Of a DNA stretch of 64,000 bases, positions 18,073 through 28,026 are shown one piece after another. The notes under the pieces were generated by a model that worked only from the letters and a program-made list of their open reading frames with translations, was not told the origin of the DNA and searched no databases. Position 1 is the stretch's first letter. Each line of letters opens with the position of its first letter. Origin of the DNA: Marinilabiliales bacterium (lineage in GTDB: Bacteria > Bacteroidota > Bacteroidia > Bacteroidales > ML635J-15). The stretch is from positions 124,001-188,000 of the forward strand of contig PKTB01000006.1 in the NCBI GenBank assembly GCA_002869385.1. The letters run 5' to 3'. The position numbers and the translations under genes were made by a program.

Positions 18073-21000
18073 ATGAAAAAATATTTATTATTACTCGGAC
18101 TATTTTCAGTGATTATTAGTGGTAGTTTATTTTCTCAGACTGCTAAAGTACAAATTATACACAATTCAGCGGACCCTGCAGCAGCAGTTGTAGACATTTA
18201 CGTTAATGATGAATTAGCTATTACTGATTTTGAATTCAGAACTGCTACAGCATTTCTAGATTTACCATCTGGTGTTAATTTAAAAGTTGATATTGCACCA
18301 GGTATCAGCATGTCATCTGACGACGCACTTGCTACATATAATTATGTATTGGATGCAGATGAACAATACATTATTGTTGCAAATGGCTTACTGTCTTCTG
18401 ATGGATTTAGCAATTTTGAGGCTTTCAATCTTTATGTCCAACCGATGGCTCAACTAATATCAAAAGAAGAAGGAAATACAGATGTATTAGTATTTCACGG
18501 TGCTACTGATGCTCCTACTGTCGATATTTTCGAATCAGCTGTTTTAGATGTAACTGCAGTTGACGATTTAATGTACGGTGAGTTCCAAGGATATCTTGAA
18601 CTTCCTACAGACAACTATGTATTAGAAGTTCAAACAATGGACGGAATAACTAATGTCAAAAGTTATGATGTCCCTCTAGCAGATTTAGGTTTAGAGAATC
18701 AGGCTCTAATTGCTATAGCCTCAGGTTTTTTAGCTCCAGATTATAATAATGATGGTGCTGATTTTGGAGTTTATGTTGCACTTCCTACAGGTGGAGAATT
18801 GATACCATTAGTAGAATCTAAGGCTAACGTTCAAGTTATTCATAACTCTGCTGATCCAGATGCTTATATGGTAGACATTTATATGAATGGTGAAATACTA
18901 GTCCCTGACTTTATGTTTAGAACTGCTACACCTTTTGTAGAACTTCCAGCAGGCGTTGATATTGAAATAGCAATTGCTCCTGGTACAAGTATGTCTGTCG
19001 AAGATGCATTGGCTACTTATACCTACAAATTAGAATCAGGCGAAACTTATGCAATTGTTGCTAACGGGTTATTAAGCTCAGAAGGTTTTAGCAATTTCGA
19101 AGCATTTGATCTTTATGTTAAGCCAATGGCTCAGATGATGTCAATGCAGGAAGATTATACTGATGTTCTTGTATTCCATGGTGCTACAGATGCTCCTACC
19201 GTTGATATTTTCGAATCAGCTGTTTTAGGTGTAACTGCAGTTGACGATTTAATGTATGGAGAGTTCCAAGGATATCTTGAACTACCTACAGACAACTATG
19301 TATTAGAAGTTCAGACAATGGACGGAATGACTACTGTTAAAAGTTATGATGTTCCACTAGCTGATTTAGGTTTAGAGAACCAGGCACTTATTGCTGTAGC
19401 CTCAGGCTTTCTAGCTACAGATGCTAACAATGATGGCGCTGATTTTGGAGTATTTGTTGTTCTTCCTACAGGTGGTGAGCTTGTACAATTAGGAGAATCA
19501 AAAGCAAATGTACAAGTTATTCACAACTCTGCTGATCCAGACGCTTATATGGTGGATATTTATATGAATGGTGAGATACTAGTTCCTGACTTTATGTTTA
19601 GAACTGCTACACCTTTTGTTGAGCTTCCTGCTGGTGTTGATATCGAGATAGCGATTGCTCCTGGAACAAGTATGTCTGTGGAAGATGCATTAGCTACTTA
19701 TACCTACAAATTAGAATCAGGCGAAACTTATGCAATTGTTGCTAACGGGTTATTAAGCTCAGAAGGTTTTAGCAATTTCGAAGCATTTGACCTTTATGTT
19801 AAGCCAATGGCTCAAATGATGGCAATGGAAGAAGGTAATACAGATGTATTGGTATTCCACGGTGCTACTGACGCTCCTACTGTAGATATTTTCGAATCAG
19901 CTGTTTTAGGTGTAACTGCAGTTGACGATTTAATGTACGGAGAGTTCCAAGGATATCTTGAACTTCCTACAGACAACTATGTATTAGAAGTTCAGACAAT
20001 GGACGGAATTACTAATGTTAAAAGTTATGATGTTCCTTTAGCTGATTTAAGCTTAGATAATCTTGCACTAATTGCTGTAGCTTCAGGTTTTCTAGCTCCT
20101 GATGCAAACAATGATGGCGCTGATTTTGGAGTTTTTGTTGCACTTCCTACAGGTGGTGAACTAGTACAATTAAGTGAATCAAAAGCAAATGTTCAAGTTA
20201 TTCACAACTCTGCTGATCCAGACGCTTATATGGTAGACATTTATATGAATGGTGAAATTTTAGTTCCAGACTTTATGTTTAGAACTGCTACACCTTTTGT
20301 TGAGCTTCCTGCTGGTGTTGATATTGAGATAGCAATTGCTCCCGGCACAAGTATGTCTGTGGAAGATGCATTGGCTACTTATACTTACAAATTAGAATCT
20401 GGAGAATCATACATTATTGTAGCTAATGGATTATTAAGCGCAGAAGGATTTAGTAATTTCGAAGCATTTGACTTATACGTTAAGCCAATGGCTCAGATGA
20501 TGTCAATGCAGGAAGATTATACTGATGTTCTTGTATTCCACGGTGCTACAGATGCTCCTACAGTTGATGTTTTTGAATCTTCTGTTCTTGAAGTAACTGC
20601 TGTTGATGACCTAATGTATGGTGACTTCCAGGGATATCTTGAATTACCTACTGAGAATTACACACTAGAAATTCAAGATGAAACTGGAACAAGTACAGTT
20701 GTAACATACGATGCACCTCTTGCTAGTCTAGGTCTATATGATTATGCATTAACAATTCTTGCTTCTGGGTTCTTAACTCCAGAAGATGATAATAATGGTG
20801 CTGCATTTGGGTTGTATGTTGCTTTACCAGCAGGTGGATCACTTATTCCTCTAGATGTTAGTAATCCGCTAGGTATTGAGCAATTTTCAGATATAGATTT
20901 TTCTGTATATCCAAACCCTGCAACAGATATTATTTATATCAATGGTTTAGATATGAACACAGATATTAGTATTGAGATATTTAATAATATCGGTCAATTA

Positions 21001-21129
21001 GTACATAATATTGATGCTTCAAATCCAAATCCACAAATTGATGTAAGCGATTTAAACAGTGGTCAATATATAATTGCAGTAAAATATGATAATCAAATAG
21101 TACAAAAAAGGTTATCAATTGTTAAATAA
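18073..21129 (+). CDS. Four-repeat DUF4397 surface protein with T9SS sorting domain
   Basis: Protein of 1018 residues. A signal peptide (about 1-22, ending LFSQ) is followed by four tandem repeats of exactly 227 residues (681 nt), starting near nt 18139, 18820, 19501 and 20182. Each unit contains two DUF4397 halves: one starts VQVIHNSADP, the other VLVFHGATDAPTVDIFESAV. Repeats 2, 3 and 4 are nearly identical, the first is more diverged. A type A T9SS sorting domain (VYPNPATDIIYI, ending KRLSIVK) closes it. It is a predicted cell-surface protein of unknown function; repeats that alike suggest recent duplication or gene conversion. Confidence 0.92.
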   Translation: MKKYLLLLGLFSVIISGSLFSQTAKVQIIHNSADPAAAVVDIYVNDELAITDFEFRTATAFLDLPSGVNLKVDIAPGISMSSDDALATYNYVLDADEQYIIVANGLLSSDGFSNFEAFNLYVQPMAQLISKEEGNTDVLVFHGATDAPTVDIFESAVLDVTAVDDLMYGEFQGYLELPTDNYVLEVQTMDGITNVKSYDVPLADLGLENQALIAIASGFLAPDYNNDGADFGVYVALPTGGELIPLVESKANVQVIHNSADPDAYMVDIYMNGEILVPDFMFRTATPFVELPAGVDIEIAIAPGTSMSVEDALATYTYKLESGETYAIVANGLLSSEGFSNFEAFDLYVKPMAQMMSMQEDYTDVLVFHGATDAPTVDIFESAVLGVTAVDDLMYGEFQGYLELPTDNYVLEVQTMDGMTTVKSYDVPLADLGLENQALIAVASGFLATDANNDGADFGVFVVLPTGGELVQLGESKANVQVIHNSADPDAYMVDIYMNGEILVPDFMFRTATPFVELPAGVDIEIAIAPGTSMSVEDALATYTYKLESGETYAIVANGLLSSEGFSNFEAFDLYVKPMAQMMAMEEGNTDVLVFHGATDAPTVDIFESAVLGVTAVDDLMYGEFQGYLELPTDNYVLEVQTMDGITNVKSYDVPLADLSLDNLALIAVASGFLAPDANNDGADFGVFVALPTGGELVQLSESKANVQVIHNSADPDAYMVDIYMNGEILVPDFMFRTATPFVELPAGVDIEIAIAPGTSMSVEDALATYTYKLESGESYIIVANGLLSAEGFSNFEAFDLYVKPMAQMMSMQEDYTDVLVFHGATDAPTVDVFESSVLEVTAVDDLMYGDFQGYLELPTENYTLEIQDETGTSTVVTYDAPLASLGLYDYALTILASGFLTPEDDNNGAAFGLYVALPAGGSLIPLDVSNPLGIEQFSDIDFSVYPNPATDIIYINGLDMNTDISIEIFNNIGQLVHNIDASNPNPQIDVSDLNSGQYIIAVKYDNQIVQKRLSIVK
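18139..20862 (+). repeat. Four tandem 681-bp repeats inside the DUF4397 gene
   Basis: The unit starts at 18139, 18820, 19501 and 20182 are spaced by exactly 681 nt, keeping frame. DNA similarity between units 2 and 3 is very high by eye and includes long identical runs, so this locus is prone to copy-number change by recombination. Confidence 0.9.
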
Positions 21130-21152
21130 ATCAAGTAATAATAATTGTTTTC

Positions 21153-21185
21153 AGCTGCTTCCTTTTTGGGAGCAGCTTTTTTTAT
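21153..21185 (+). terminator. Intrinsic terminator
   Basis: Stem AGCTGCTTCC/GGGAGCAGCT (10 bp with one G-T pair) has a five-T loop and is followed by a run of T. It ends the DUF4397 gene transcript. Confidence 0.88.
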
Positions 21186-21207
21186 ATTTGTAACTTATTC
21201 GACTTTT

Positions 21208-21444
21208 ATGAAATGTAGAATGTGCGGAGCTTGCTGTATAGCTCCATCAATATCAAGTAAAATACCTGGAATGCCAGATGGTAAGCCTGCAAATGTACGT
21301 TGTGTAAATCTTGATAAAAATAATAAATGTAGGATTTTTAATTCTATAAATCGTCCAAAAGTTTGTTCAGAATATAAACATGACTCTACATTTTGTGGTA
21401 AAAGCTTTGAAGAAGCAATGGATAATCTTCTTAAAATTCAATAA
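21208..21444 (+). CDS. Small cysteine-cluster protein (YkgJ-like, zinc/iron chelating)
   Basis: A 78-residue protein starting at ATG 21208; upstream in-frame sequence lies in the terminator and is not coding. Cysteines occur as CRMCGACC, then CVNLDKNNKCRIF, C and C, matching the YkgJ/CxxCxxCC family (UPF0153-like), which binds a metal cluster. The start is AT-rich and close to the terminator of the preceding gene. Convergent with aroE (5-nt gap). Function unknown. Confidence 0.8.
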   Translation: MKCRMCGACCIAPSISSKIPGMPDGKPANVRCVNLDKNNKCRIFNSINRPKVCSEYKHDSTFCGKSFEEAMDNLLKIQ

Positions 21445-21449
21445 TAAAA

Positions 21450-22205
21450 CTAAATATTTGAATTATTCCATATCTCCCATGCTTTGTCTGCCTGTTCGAA
21501 AAGCATTGTAATTCCGTTTACAGTCTTTGCTCCTTTGTCCTTACATTTTTTCAAAAACAAAGTTTCACTTGGATTATAAACTAAGTCTAAACAAATATGG
21601 TTTTCAGATATATGATTATATGGTATAGCCGGACATGTATCTATATTTGGAAACATACCAACCGGACTGGCATTTATTATCAACTTATGATTTTCAATTA
21701 TTGACGGTGTTAGTTTCGAATATGCCAGTTGCTCAATACTTGAAGGTTCTCTCGAAACATTCTTTGAGTTTATGCCTCTGTTTGACAAAACGTAAGAAAG
21801 TGTTTTACAGGAGCCACCACTCCCTAGTATTAGAGCTTTTGTACCTTCAGGAATACATAATTCGTCAAAAGTTTTGTTTAATCCGGCAACATCAGTATTA
21901 AAACCTTTTAAAGAATATTTATCTCCTTTCCTGTATATTTTTATTGTATTTACAGTGCCTAATTTCAATATCGTCTCATCCAATTCATCTAAAAATGGAA
22001 TTACCAATTCTTTATATGGTGTTGTAACATTCAATCCTACTAGATGAGGATGACTTACTATAATATTCTTTAATTTAGAAACCTCAGAAATTGGAAAAAG
22101 CTCATATTTAGTATTTTCAATACCCTCTTTTTCAAACTTTTCGGCAAAGTATTTATGCTAAAATGCATGATCTAATGGGTAACCGATTAATCCAAACTCT
22201 CTCAT
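21450..22205 (-). pseudogene. aroE: Shikimate dehydrogenase with in-frame TAG
   Basis: AroE of 251 codons, reducing 3-dehydroshikimate to shikimate with NADPH. The start is ATG at 22205 (MREFGLIGYPLDHAF). TAG at codon 16 (22158-22160) replaces the second serine of the family's S-x-S substrate motif (HAF-stop-HKYF versus HSFS in homologues), so the lost codon was probably TCG. Other marks are intact: NVTTPYK with catalytic Lys, GSGGSCKT for NADP binding, and the C-terminal NGITMLFEQA motif. Restart at the internal ATG 22034 would remove the first 57 residues and the substrate site. An essential step in aromatic amino acid synthesis is thus apparently broken. Confidence 0.9.
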
Positions 22206-22208
22206 ATC

Positions 22209-23123
22209 TTAATTTTCCTCCACTTTAATTTTACCAGCCATTTTTTCCATAAGCCATATACTTACAATCCCAATGATAATTACACCAAATGCTATGAAAA
22301 ATTCATTGTTCATTTGCGGCATGTACCATTCATAGCCTACAAGTTCAGTTTTATCACCAAAAGTTTTAAATATCTGCTCTTTCCAGGGCCATAGTATCAT
22401 AACTGAACCTAAAACAAATCCGGTAAGGGTACCTATTGTCTGATCGCGAAATTTCTTAAAAACCCATGATAATAAATGAGAAAAACCTAAAATCCCACCT
22501 AAAGCACCAACAACAATTGGAATTAAAACAGAAAAATTCATTGTTGTTACAGCATCAATCATCACAAGCTGATAGTTACACAGTAGAATTAGAACAAATG
22601 AGCCACTTAATCCTGGTAGTATCATACTACATGCAGCTATAGCACCACAGATTATTAAATAATAAAATGCATCATTTTCACTTGCTGGGTTTAATATGGA
22701 GATTAGGACTGCAATTGCTGCACCTAAAACAAAACTAATAATTACACTAAAATTCCATTTCTTAATCTCTTTACCAACAAAATATACAGATGCCAGTACA
22801 AGACCAAAAAAGAATGCCCAAATGTAAACCGGGTAATACTCAAATAAGTATTCAAAAAGCTTGGCAACACTAATTATTGCAACACCAACACCTAAAAATA
22901 ATGACACAAGAAACCAGAAATCAATGTGCTGAAGCAATTCTTTTATTTTAAACTTAAAAAGCAGTTTTAAGGCTTTAATATTAAAAGATTTTATTGCATC
23001 AATAAGTCTTTCGAAAACACCAGTGATAAGAGCAATTGTACCACCCGAAACACCAGGTATTACATTTGCTGCTCCCATTCCCATGCCTTTAAAAAATACT
23101 ATTATTGCTTCTTTTATCTTCAT
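22209..23123 (-). CDS. DUF368 membrane protein (PopT-like)
   Basis: Protein of 304 residues with about eight to nine membrane segments. The DUF368 signature GAANVIPGVSGGTIALITGVFERLI is at about 17-40, and a second internal copy of the PGLSGSFVL motif is at about 168-176, giving the two-fold symmetry of this family. DUF368 proteins have been shown to recycle undecaprenyl phosphate across the membrane for cell-wall and glycan synthesis. The start overlaps no other gene and lies 3 nt before the aroE start region. Confident as to family, moderate as to function. Confidence 0.85.
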   Translation of the reverse strand: MKIKEAIIVFFKGMGMGAANVIPGVSGGTIALITGVFERLIDAIKSFNIKALKLLFKFKIKELLQHIDFWFLVSLFLGVGVAIISVAKLFEYLFEYYPVYIWAFFFGLVLASVYFVGKEIKKWNFSVIISFVLGAAIAVLISILNPASENDAFYYLIICGAIAACSMILPGLSGSFVLILLCNYQLVMIDAVTTMNFSVLIPIVVGALGGILGFSHLLSWVFKKFRDQTIGTLTGFVLGSVMILWPWKEQIFKTFGDKTELVGYEWYMPQMNNEFFIAFGVIIIGIVSIWLMEKMAGKIKVEEN

Positions 23124-23213
23124 ATGAAATTTTCCACGAAAATATACAAATTAAACATCATACGAAATTTATGTGTATGATTTTATTAACATAAAGAACT
23201 TTTATCGCATGTC

Positions 23214-23249
23214 TGAGTTCAAACGCGATCGGAGTCCCGCTTGAGCTCA
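23214..23249. repeat. Hairpin-like intergenic inverted repeat
   Basis: TGAGTTCAA and TTGAGCTCA flank GC-rich CGCGATCGGAGTCCCGC in the 219-nt gap between DUF368 and the FAD dehydrogenase. The arms pair over 9 nt with one G-T pair. The sequence differs in composition from its surroundings; likely an intergenic repeat, no function assigned. Confidence 0.45.
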
Positions 23250-23317
23250 AAATAAGTGTATGCAAAGACCATCATAAAATAAACCTACTGTCAAATTCCT
23301 TTTTCATAAATATTAAA

Positions 23318-23325
23318 TATCTTTG
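23318..23325 (+). promoter_or_regulatory. Bacteroidota -7 box (TATCTTTG)
   Basis: TATCTTTG fits TAnnTTTG, 18 nt ahead of the FAD dehydrogenase ATG. No clear -33 TTTG is visible. Confidence 0.45.
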
Positions 23326-23342
23326 CAGCTCAATAGTTTATT

Positions 23343-26258
23343 ATGCTTGATTTTATTGAATTATCTGAAAATATTGAAGGTGAATTTTACACAGACTTCA
23401 TCCACAAAACCATATATTCGACAGATGCATCAGCCTATAAAGAAACTCCAGCTGCTGTATGCATACCATCAACAATTGATGACATAAAGAAAGTCATATC
23501 ATTTGCATCTGAAAATAAAATAAGTTTAATTCCAAGAGCAGCCGGAACATCTCTTGCAGGGCAAGTTGTTGGAAATGGTATTGTTATAGACATATCAAAG
23601 AAATTCAGAAAAATCATCTAAATAAACCCAGAAAAAAAATGGGTTCGTGTAGAACCAAGTGTTAATCTTGACGAGTTAAACAAAGAGCTAGCACAGTACG
23701 ACCTGTTTTTTGGACCGGAAACTTCAACTGCAAATCGATGTATGATGGCAGGTATGGCAGGAAATAATTCCTGCGGGGCACACTCATTGATTTATGGTAG
23801 TACCAGAGATCACCTATTGGAATTAAACTGTATTTTATCTGATGGTTCCGAAGTATTATTTGGAGAATTATCTAAGAATGAATTTGAAGAAAAATGCAAG
23901 TTAGAAAATCTGGAAGGAGATATATATAGACACATAAGAAACCTTTTATCAGACAATGATTTTGCTGAGAAAATCAGAAAAGAATACCCTCATCCTGAAA
24001 TAAAAAGACGTAACACTGGTTATGCAATAGACTTGCTTTTAGAATCTGAAATTTTCAGTAATGCAAAGGAAAAATTCAATTTTTGCAAATTACTTGCAGG
24101 TTCAGAAGGGACTCTTGCATTTACAACAGAATTAAAACTTAATCTTGTAGAGAAACCACCTGCAAATAAGGCTTTAATGTGTATTCACACCTCTACTTTG
24201 CAAGAAGTTTACAAAGCAAATCTTATCGCATTAAAACACTCACCAGTTTCGGTTGAGTTAATGGACAAAAAAATCCTTGATTTAACAAAGAAAAATATTA
24301 CTCAAAACAGAAACAGATTTTTTGTTGAAGGTGATCCTGCAGCAATTTTGATTGTAGAATGGTTTGATAAAGACCAAGATGTAATACAAAAACATGCTGA
24401 AAACCTTGAAAAAGAACTGCGAGAAAATAATTATGGATACTCTTATCCAATAATTACTGGTGACGACATTCCAAAGGTATGGAATTTGCGAAAAGCCGGA
24501 CTTGGAGTCCTTCAAAATATGCCAGGCGATGCAAAACCAGTACCTGTTATTGAAGACACTGCTGTACGACCAGAAGATTTACCTGCATATACCGAGGATT
24601 TTGAGAAAATCATGGATAAATTTGGTTTGGAATGTGTCTATTATGCTCATATTGGTACAGGCGAATTGCATTTGCGTCCTGTTCTAAATCTTAAAGACGA
24701 AAAAGATGTTGAACTATTTCATACTGTTGCTCTTGAAACTGCAAAACTTGTAAAAAAATATCGAGGCTCTCTTAGTGGTGAACATGGAGACGGCAGATTA
24801 AGAGGGGAATTTATACCATTAATGTTGGGAGATGAAATCTATCAAAGTTTTGTAGACCTAAAAAATGTTTGGGATCCAAAAGGTATTTTTAACAAAGGTA
24901 AGATTACTGATACTCCAAAAATGAATTCAGGGCTAAGGTATTCTCCCGGACAGAAAACGAAAGAATTAGAAACAGTATTTGATTTTAGCTTAACAGGTGG
25001 ATTCTTAAGAACCGCAGAAAAATGTAATGGATCAGGCGATTGTAGAAAATCTGAAATCATTGGAGGAACACTATGTCCAAGCTTTCAGGTAACAAAAAAT
25101 GAAGAAAATTCAACTAGTGCTAGAGCAAACATTTTGCGGGAAGTAATAAGTAATACAGAAAAGCTAAATCCTTTTGATTCCAAAGAAATTTATAAAGTTC
25201 TCGATTTATGTTTGCTTTGTAAGGCATGTAAGTCGGAGTGTCCATCAGGAGTAGATGTTGCAAAATTAAAAATGGAATTTTTACAACAATATTACGATGC
25301 AAACGGCATTCCGTTAAGATCAAGAGCCGTCTGATATTTACCAAAAGTGCATAGTACATTTTCTTTTATGCCACGTATTGTAAACTTCTTTTTAAAATTC
25401 AAGCTTAGTTAATCAATTGCCAAGTAGATTATAAAATTCCATCCCGAGAGAGAGTTCCCATTAATGAGCTCAAAGAATCTCAACAAATGGTATAAAAAAC
25501 ATAATAGTACAAACTCTGACACGAAAAAGACAATTTATCTCTTTAATGATGAATTCAAAAACTATCTTGAGAGTGATATTGGTATTAAAGCAATTTTGTT
25601 ATTTGAATCACTCGGCTATACCGTTAGGATTCCTCAAACTATTGAGAGTGGTAGAACCTGGCTTAGTAAAGGACTTGTCAGAACAGCAAAAAAAGTAGCA
25701 AATAAAAACATAGAACTATTAAAAGATATCATTAGTTCAGATACTCCTCTAATTGGTATAGAACCATCTGCGATTTTAAGTTTCAGAGATGAATACCCTG
25801 ATCTTGCTATTGAAAATAATAAGGATGCCGCTCAAAAACTAGCAAAAAACTCTTACCTATTTGATGAATTTATCTCATCAGAAATTGATAAAGGAAATAT
25901 TTCGTCCTACTTATTTACTGATAAATCGGCTAAGATTAAATTTCATGGACATTGTCAGCAGAAGGCATTAATTACAACAAAATTCACAAAACAGGTTTTA
26001 GAACTTCCTAAAAATTATCAAGTTGAAGAAATTCCAAGTGGATGTTGTGGAATGGCAGGTTCTTTCGGATATGAAAAAGAACATTATGAATTATCAATGA
26101 AAATTGGAGAAATGGTTTTGTTTCCTGCTATTCGTGCTGCAGAAAAAGAAACTATTATTGCTGCAGTAGGTACAAGTTGTCGTTGCCAAATTGAAGATGG
26201 GACAAAAGTAAAAGCATTTCACCCATTGGAGATTTTATATGATGCCCTAAAAACATAA
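23343..26258 (+). pseudogene. FAD/Fe-S dehydrogenase (GlcD/YdiJ type) with four in-frame stops
   Basis: One 971-codon gene read from four open segments in one frame. Stops: TAA codon 93 (23619), TGA 664 (25332), TAA 690 (25410), TAG 695 (25425). Domains in order: FAD-binding-4 fold (IPRAAGTSLAGQV), FAD oxidase C-terminal domain (YAHIGTGELHLRP, SGEHGDGRLRGEF), two cysteine groups for Fe-S clusters (CNGSGDCRK; CLLCKACKSECP), and a C-terminal CCG-type part (GHCQQKA, SGCCGMAGSFG). The family oxidises D-lactate, 2-hydroxyglutarate or similar 2-hydroxy acids and feeds electrons to quinones. The absence of any indel alongside four nonsense changes is unusual. Confidence 0.88.
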
Positions 26259-26369
26259 GATAGAATAGAAATATGTTCAAGTTTTGCCCCAAAATATGCA
26301 TTTCTTAGTATTATTTAACGTATATATCTAATTACTAATCAAACAGATACTACATGTAAAGTGTTTTAC

Positions 26370-26377
26370 TAATTTTG
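26370..26377 (+). promoter_or_regulatory. Bacteroidota -7 box (TAATTTTG)
   Basis: TAATTTTG matches TAnnTTTG 26 nt ahead of the nitroreductase ATG. Confidence 0.45.
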
Positions 26378-26402
26378 CAGGCCAATAAAGTAAAAGAAAA
26401 AT

Positions 26403-27233
26403 ATGCTATCATACGCCGAAGCGATAAAAGTTAGAAGATCAATAAGAAATTACGACAAGAGACCTCTTGAGGATAACTTATTGGTTAAAATACATAATCT
26501 ACTTGAAAATCCTCAAAGAGGACCTTTCGGGAACAAACCCCGTTTTGTTTTTATCGAGAAACCGGCAGCAAGAGAACAGGAAAAGGTAAAACTAGGAACT
26601 TACGGATTTATTACTCATGCAGCATATTTTATTGGTGGTTGTATTGAAAAATACGAATTCTCTGAAGTTGATTACGGTTATTCACTTGAAAGAATTATTA
26701 TTGAACTTACCAGACTCGATTTAGGAACTTGTTGGGTAGGAGGAACTTTTAAACGTAACGATTATAAAGTCTTATTAAAAACTAAGGAAACAGAAACCAT
26801 TCCTTGTATTACTCCTGTAGGATATAAAGCAGCGAAGAAATCTCTACGCGAAAGACTTGGACTGACTCTTACAGATGGTAGTAAACGTAATCCATTTGAG
26901 AAGCACTTCTTCGAGAACAATCTTGAAACACCTTTAAGATTTAATTCCGAAGACAAATATCATCAAGCGCTGGAATTAGTTCGAAGAGCGCCATAAGCAG
27001 TTAATAAACAACCGTGGAGAGTTATCAAACAAGATAACAAATACAATTTTTTCCTTTTAAGGGACAAAAAAGTAGGAAATACAAAGAATACAGACCTCCA
27101 AAAAGTTGATTTAGGCATTGCTTTAGCACATTTTAAACTTGGTGTCGAAGAACTCTTCCTAAAAGGTAAATGGCATATCCAAAATCCGGAACTTTGCGAT
27201 TTGGAATATATTATTAGCTGGATAGCGGAGTAG
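26403..27233 (+). pseudogene. Nitroreductase (TM1586-like) with in-frame TAA
   Basis: Flavin nitroreductase-fold protein of 276 codons, interrupted by TAA at codon 198 (26994-26996). The N-terminal start SYAEAIKVRRSIRNYDKRPL and the ELTRLDLGTCWVGGTF helix mark the family. The segment just after the stop, AVNKQPWRV, is the flavin-binding part; homologues usually read P-S-A-x-N-K-Q-P-W, so the missing residue is likely Ser (TCA). The frame stays open to TAG at 27231-27233. Such enzymes reduce nitro compounds or quinones with NAD(P)H and FMN; the substrate is unknown. Confidence 0.87.
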
Positions 27234-27235
27234 AG

Positions 27236-27270
27236 AATGTTTGATGACCGGTGACGGATGACGGATGAAT
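27236..27270 (+). repeat. Dispersed intergenic repeat (GATGACCGGTGACGGATG family), copy 1
   Basis: The sequence starts 3 nt after the nitroreductase stop with AATGTTTGATGACCG and goes on with tandem-like GRTGACGGATG units. The same start and units recur at 30635-30665. This and the next copy lie in the 329-nt gap before the small T9SS protein, in which I see no ORF. Confidence 0.7.
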
Positions 27271-27369
27271 GGGCTCTGTAAACAATTGTATTACTTTTTG
27301 ACTACATGTAGATTTTTAATCCTTAGTTTACTTCAATAAATCTTATAACCAAAAAGTATGATTTTCAAC

Positions 27370-27400
27370 ATCGGTCCTCTGTCTCCGGTCTTCTGTCTCA
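27370..27400 (+). repeat. Degenerate TCTGTC/CGGTC repeat
   Basis: TCGGTCCTCTGTCTCCGGTC followed by TTCTGTCTCA forms a short degenerate tandem array. A comparable CTGTCCTCTGAACTCTGACTTCTG array occurs at 30721-30755, also downstream of a GATGACC copy, so the two elements may form a composite. Confidence 0.5.
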
Positions 27401-27562
27401 TAAAACAAAGATTTCAACACTCATACAAGGTTTCACATTTTCTCAAGTCTATTAATTTTAAATTAAAATGATTATTTTATTTGCATAAACTGTTTATATA
27501 CAACTGATTAATTTGCTCTTTTAAAATATATTTTATATTTTTAAACCAAAAGAGTTTAACAT

Positions 27563-28021
27563 ATGAAACATATTTTTCTTTTATCTTTTGTAACACTTTT
27601 AATAACGAATTTGACCTTATGTCAAGAACTTACAAGTGCATCAGGAGACACGTTTGAAACAGATAATATTAAGATGTATTGGAGTTTAGGTGAAGTTGTT
27701 TGTGAAACATTTACCGAAGGAGATTTAATTCTGACAAATGGTTTCCATCAACCAACAATAATAATTAGCAAGATTTCTAAAAGCGAACATAGCACTGTAA
27801 AAGTTTACCCTAATCCTACAAAGAATTACATTTACATACAGCAAGAATAATCAGATTTTTGCAAATATCAAGTTTTTGACATTAACGGAAGGATATTAGA
27901 TGTTGGAGATTGTAAAGAACCACAAAGTATTATTAATATATCCGATTATCCCAAAGCAACATATTTGCTTGTATTATATAATAATAATCAGAAAGAAATT
28001 TATAAAATATCTAAAAACTAA
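27563..28021 (+). pseudogene. Small secreted T9SS-sorted protein with in-frame TAA
   Basis: A 152-codon protein with signal peptide (about 1-20, TLCQ) and a type A T9SS sorting domain (VYPNPTKNYIYIQQE...VFDINGRILD...). TAA at codon 96 (27848-27850) falls inside the sorting domain, and the frame is open again to 28019-28021. The N-terminal part matches the short Bacteroidota proteins with a conserved GDTFETDNIKMYWSLGE opening. With the stop the sorting signal would be cut off and export by T9SS lost. Six nt before the next gene, so probably one transcript. Confidence 0.82.
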
Positions 28022-28026
28022 AGAAT

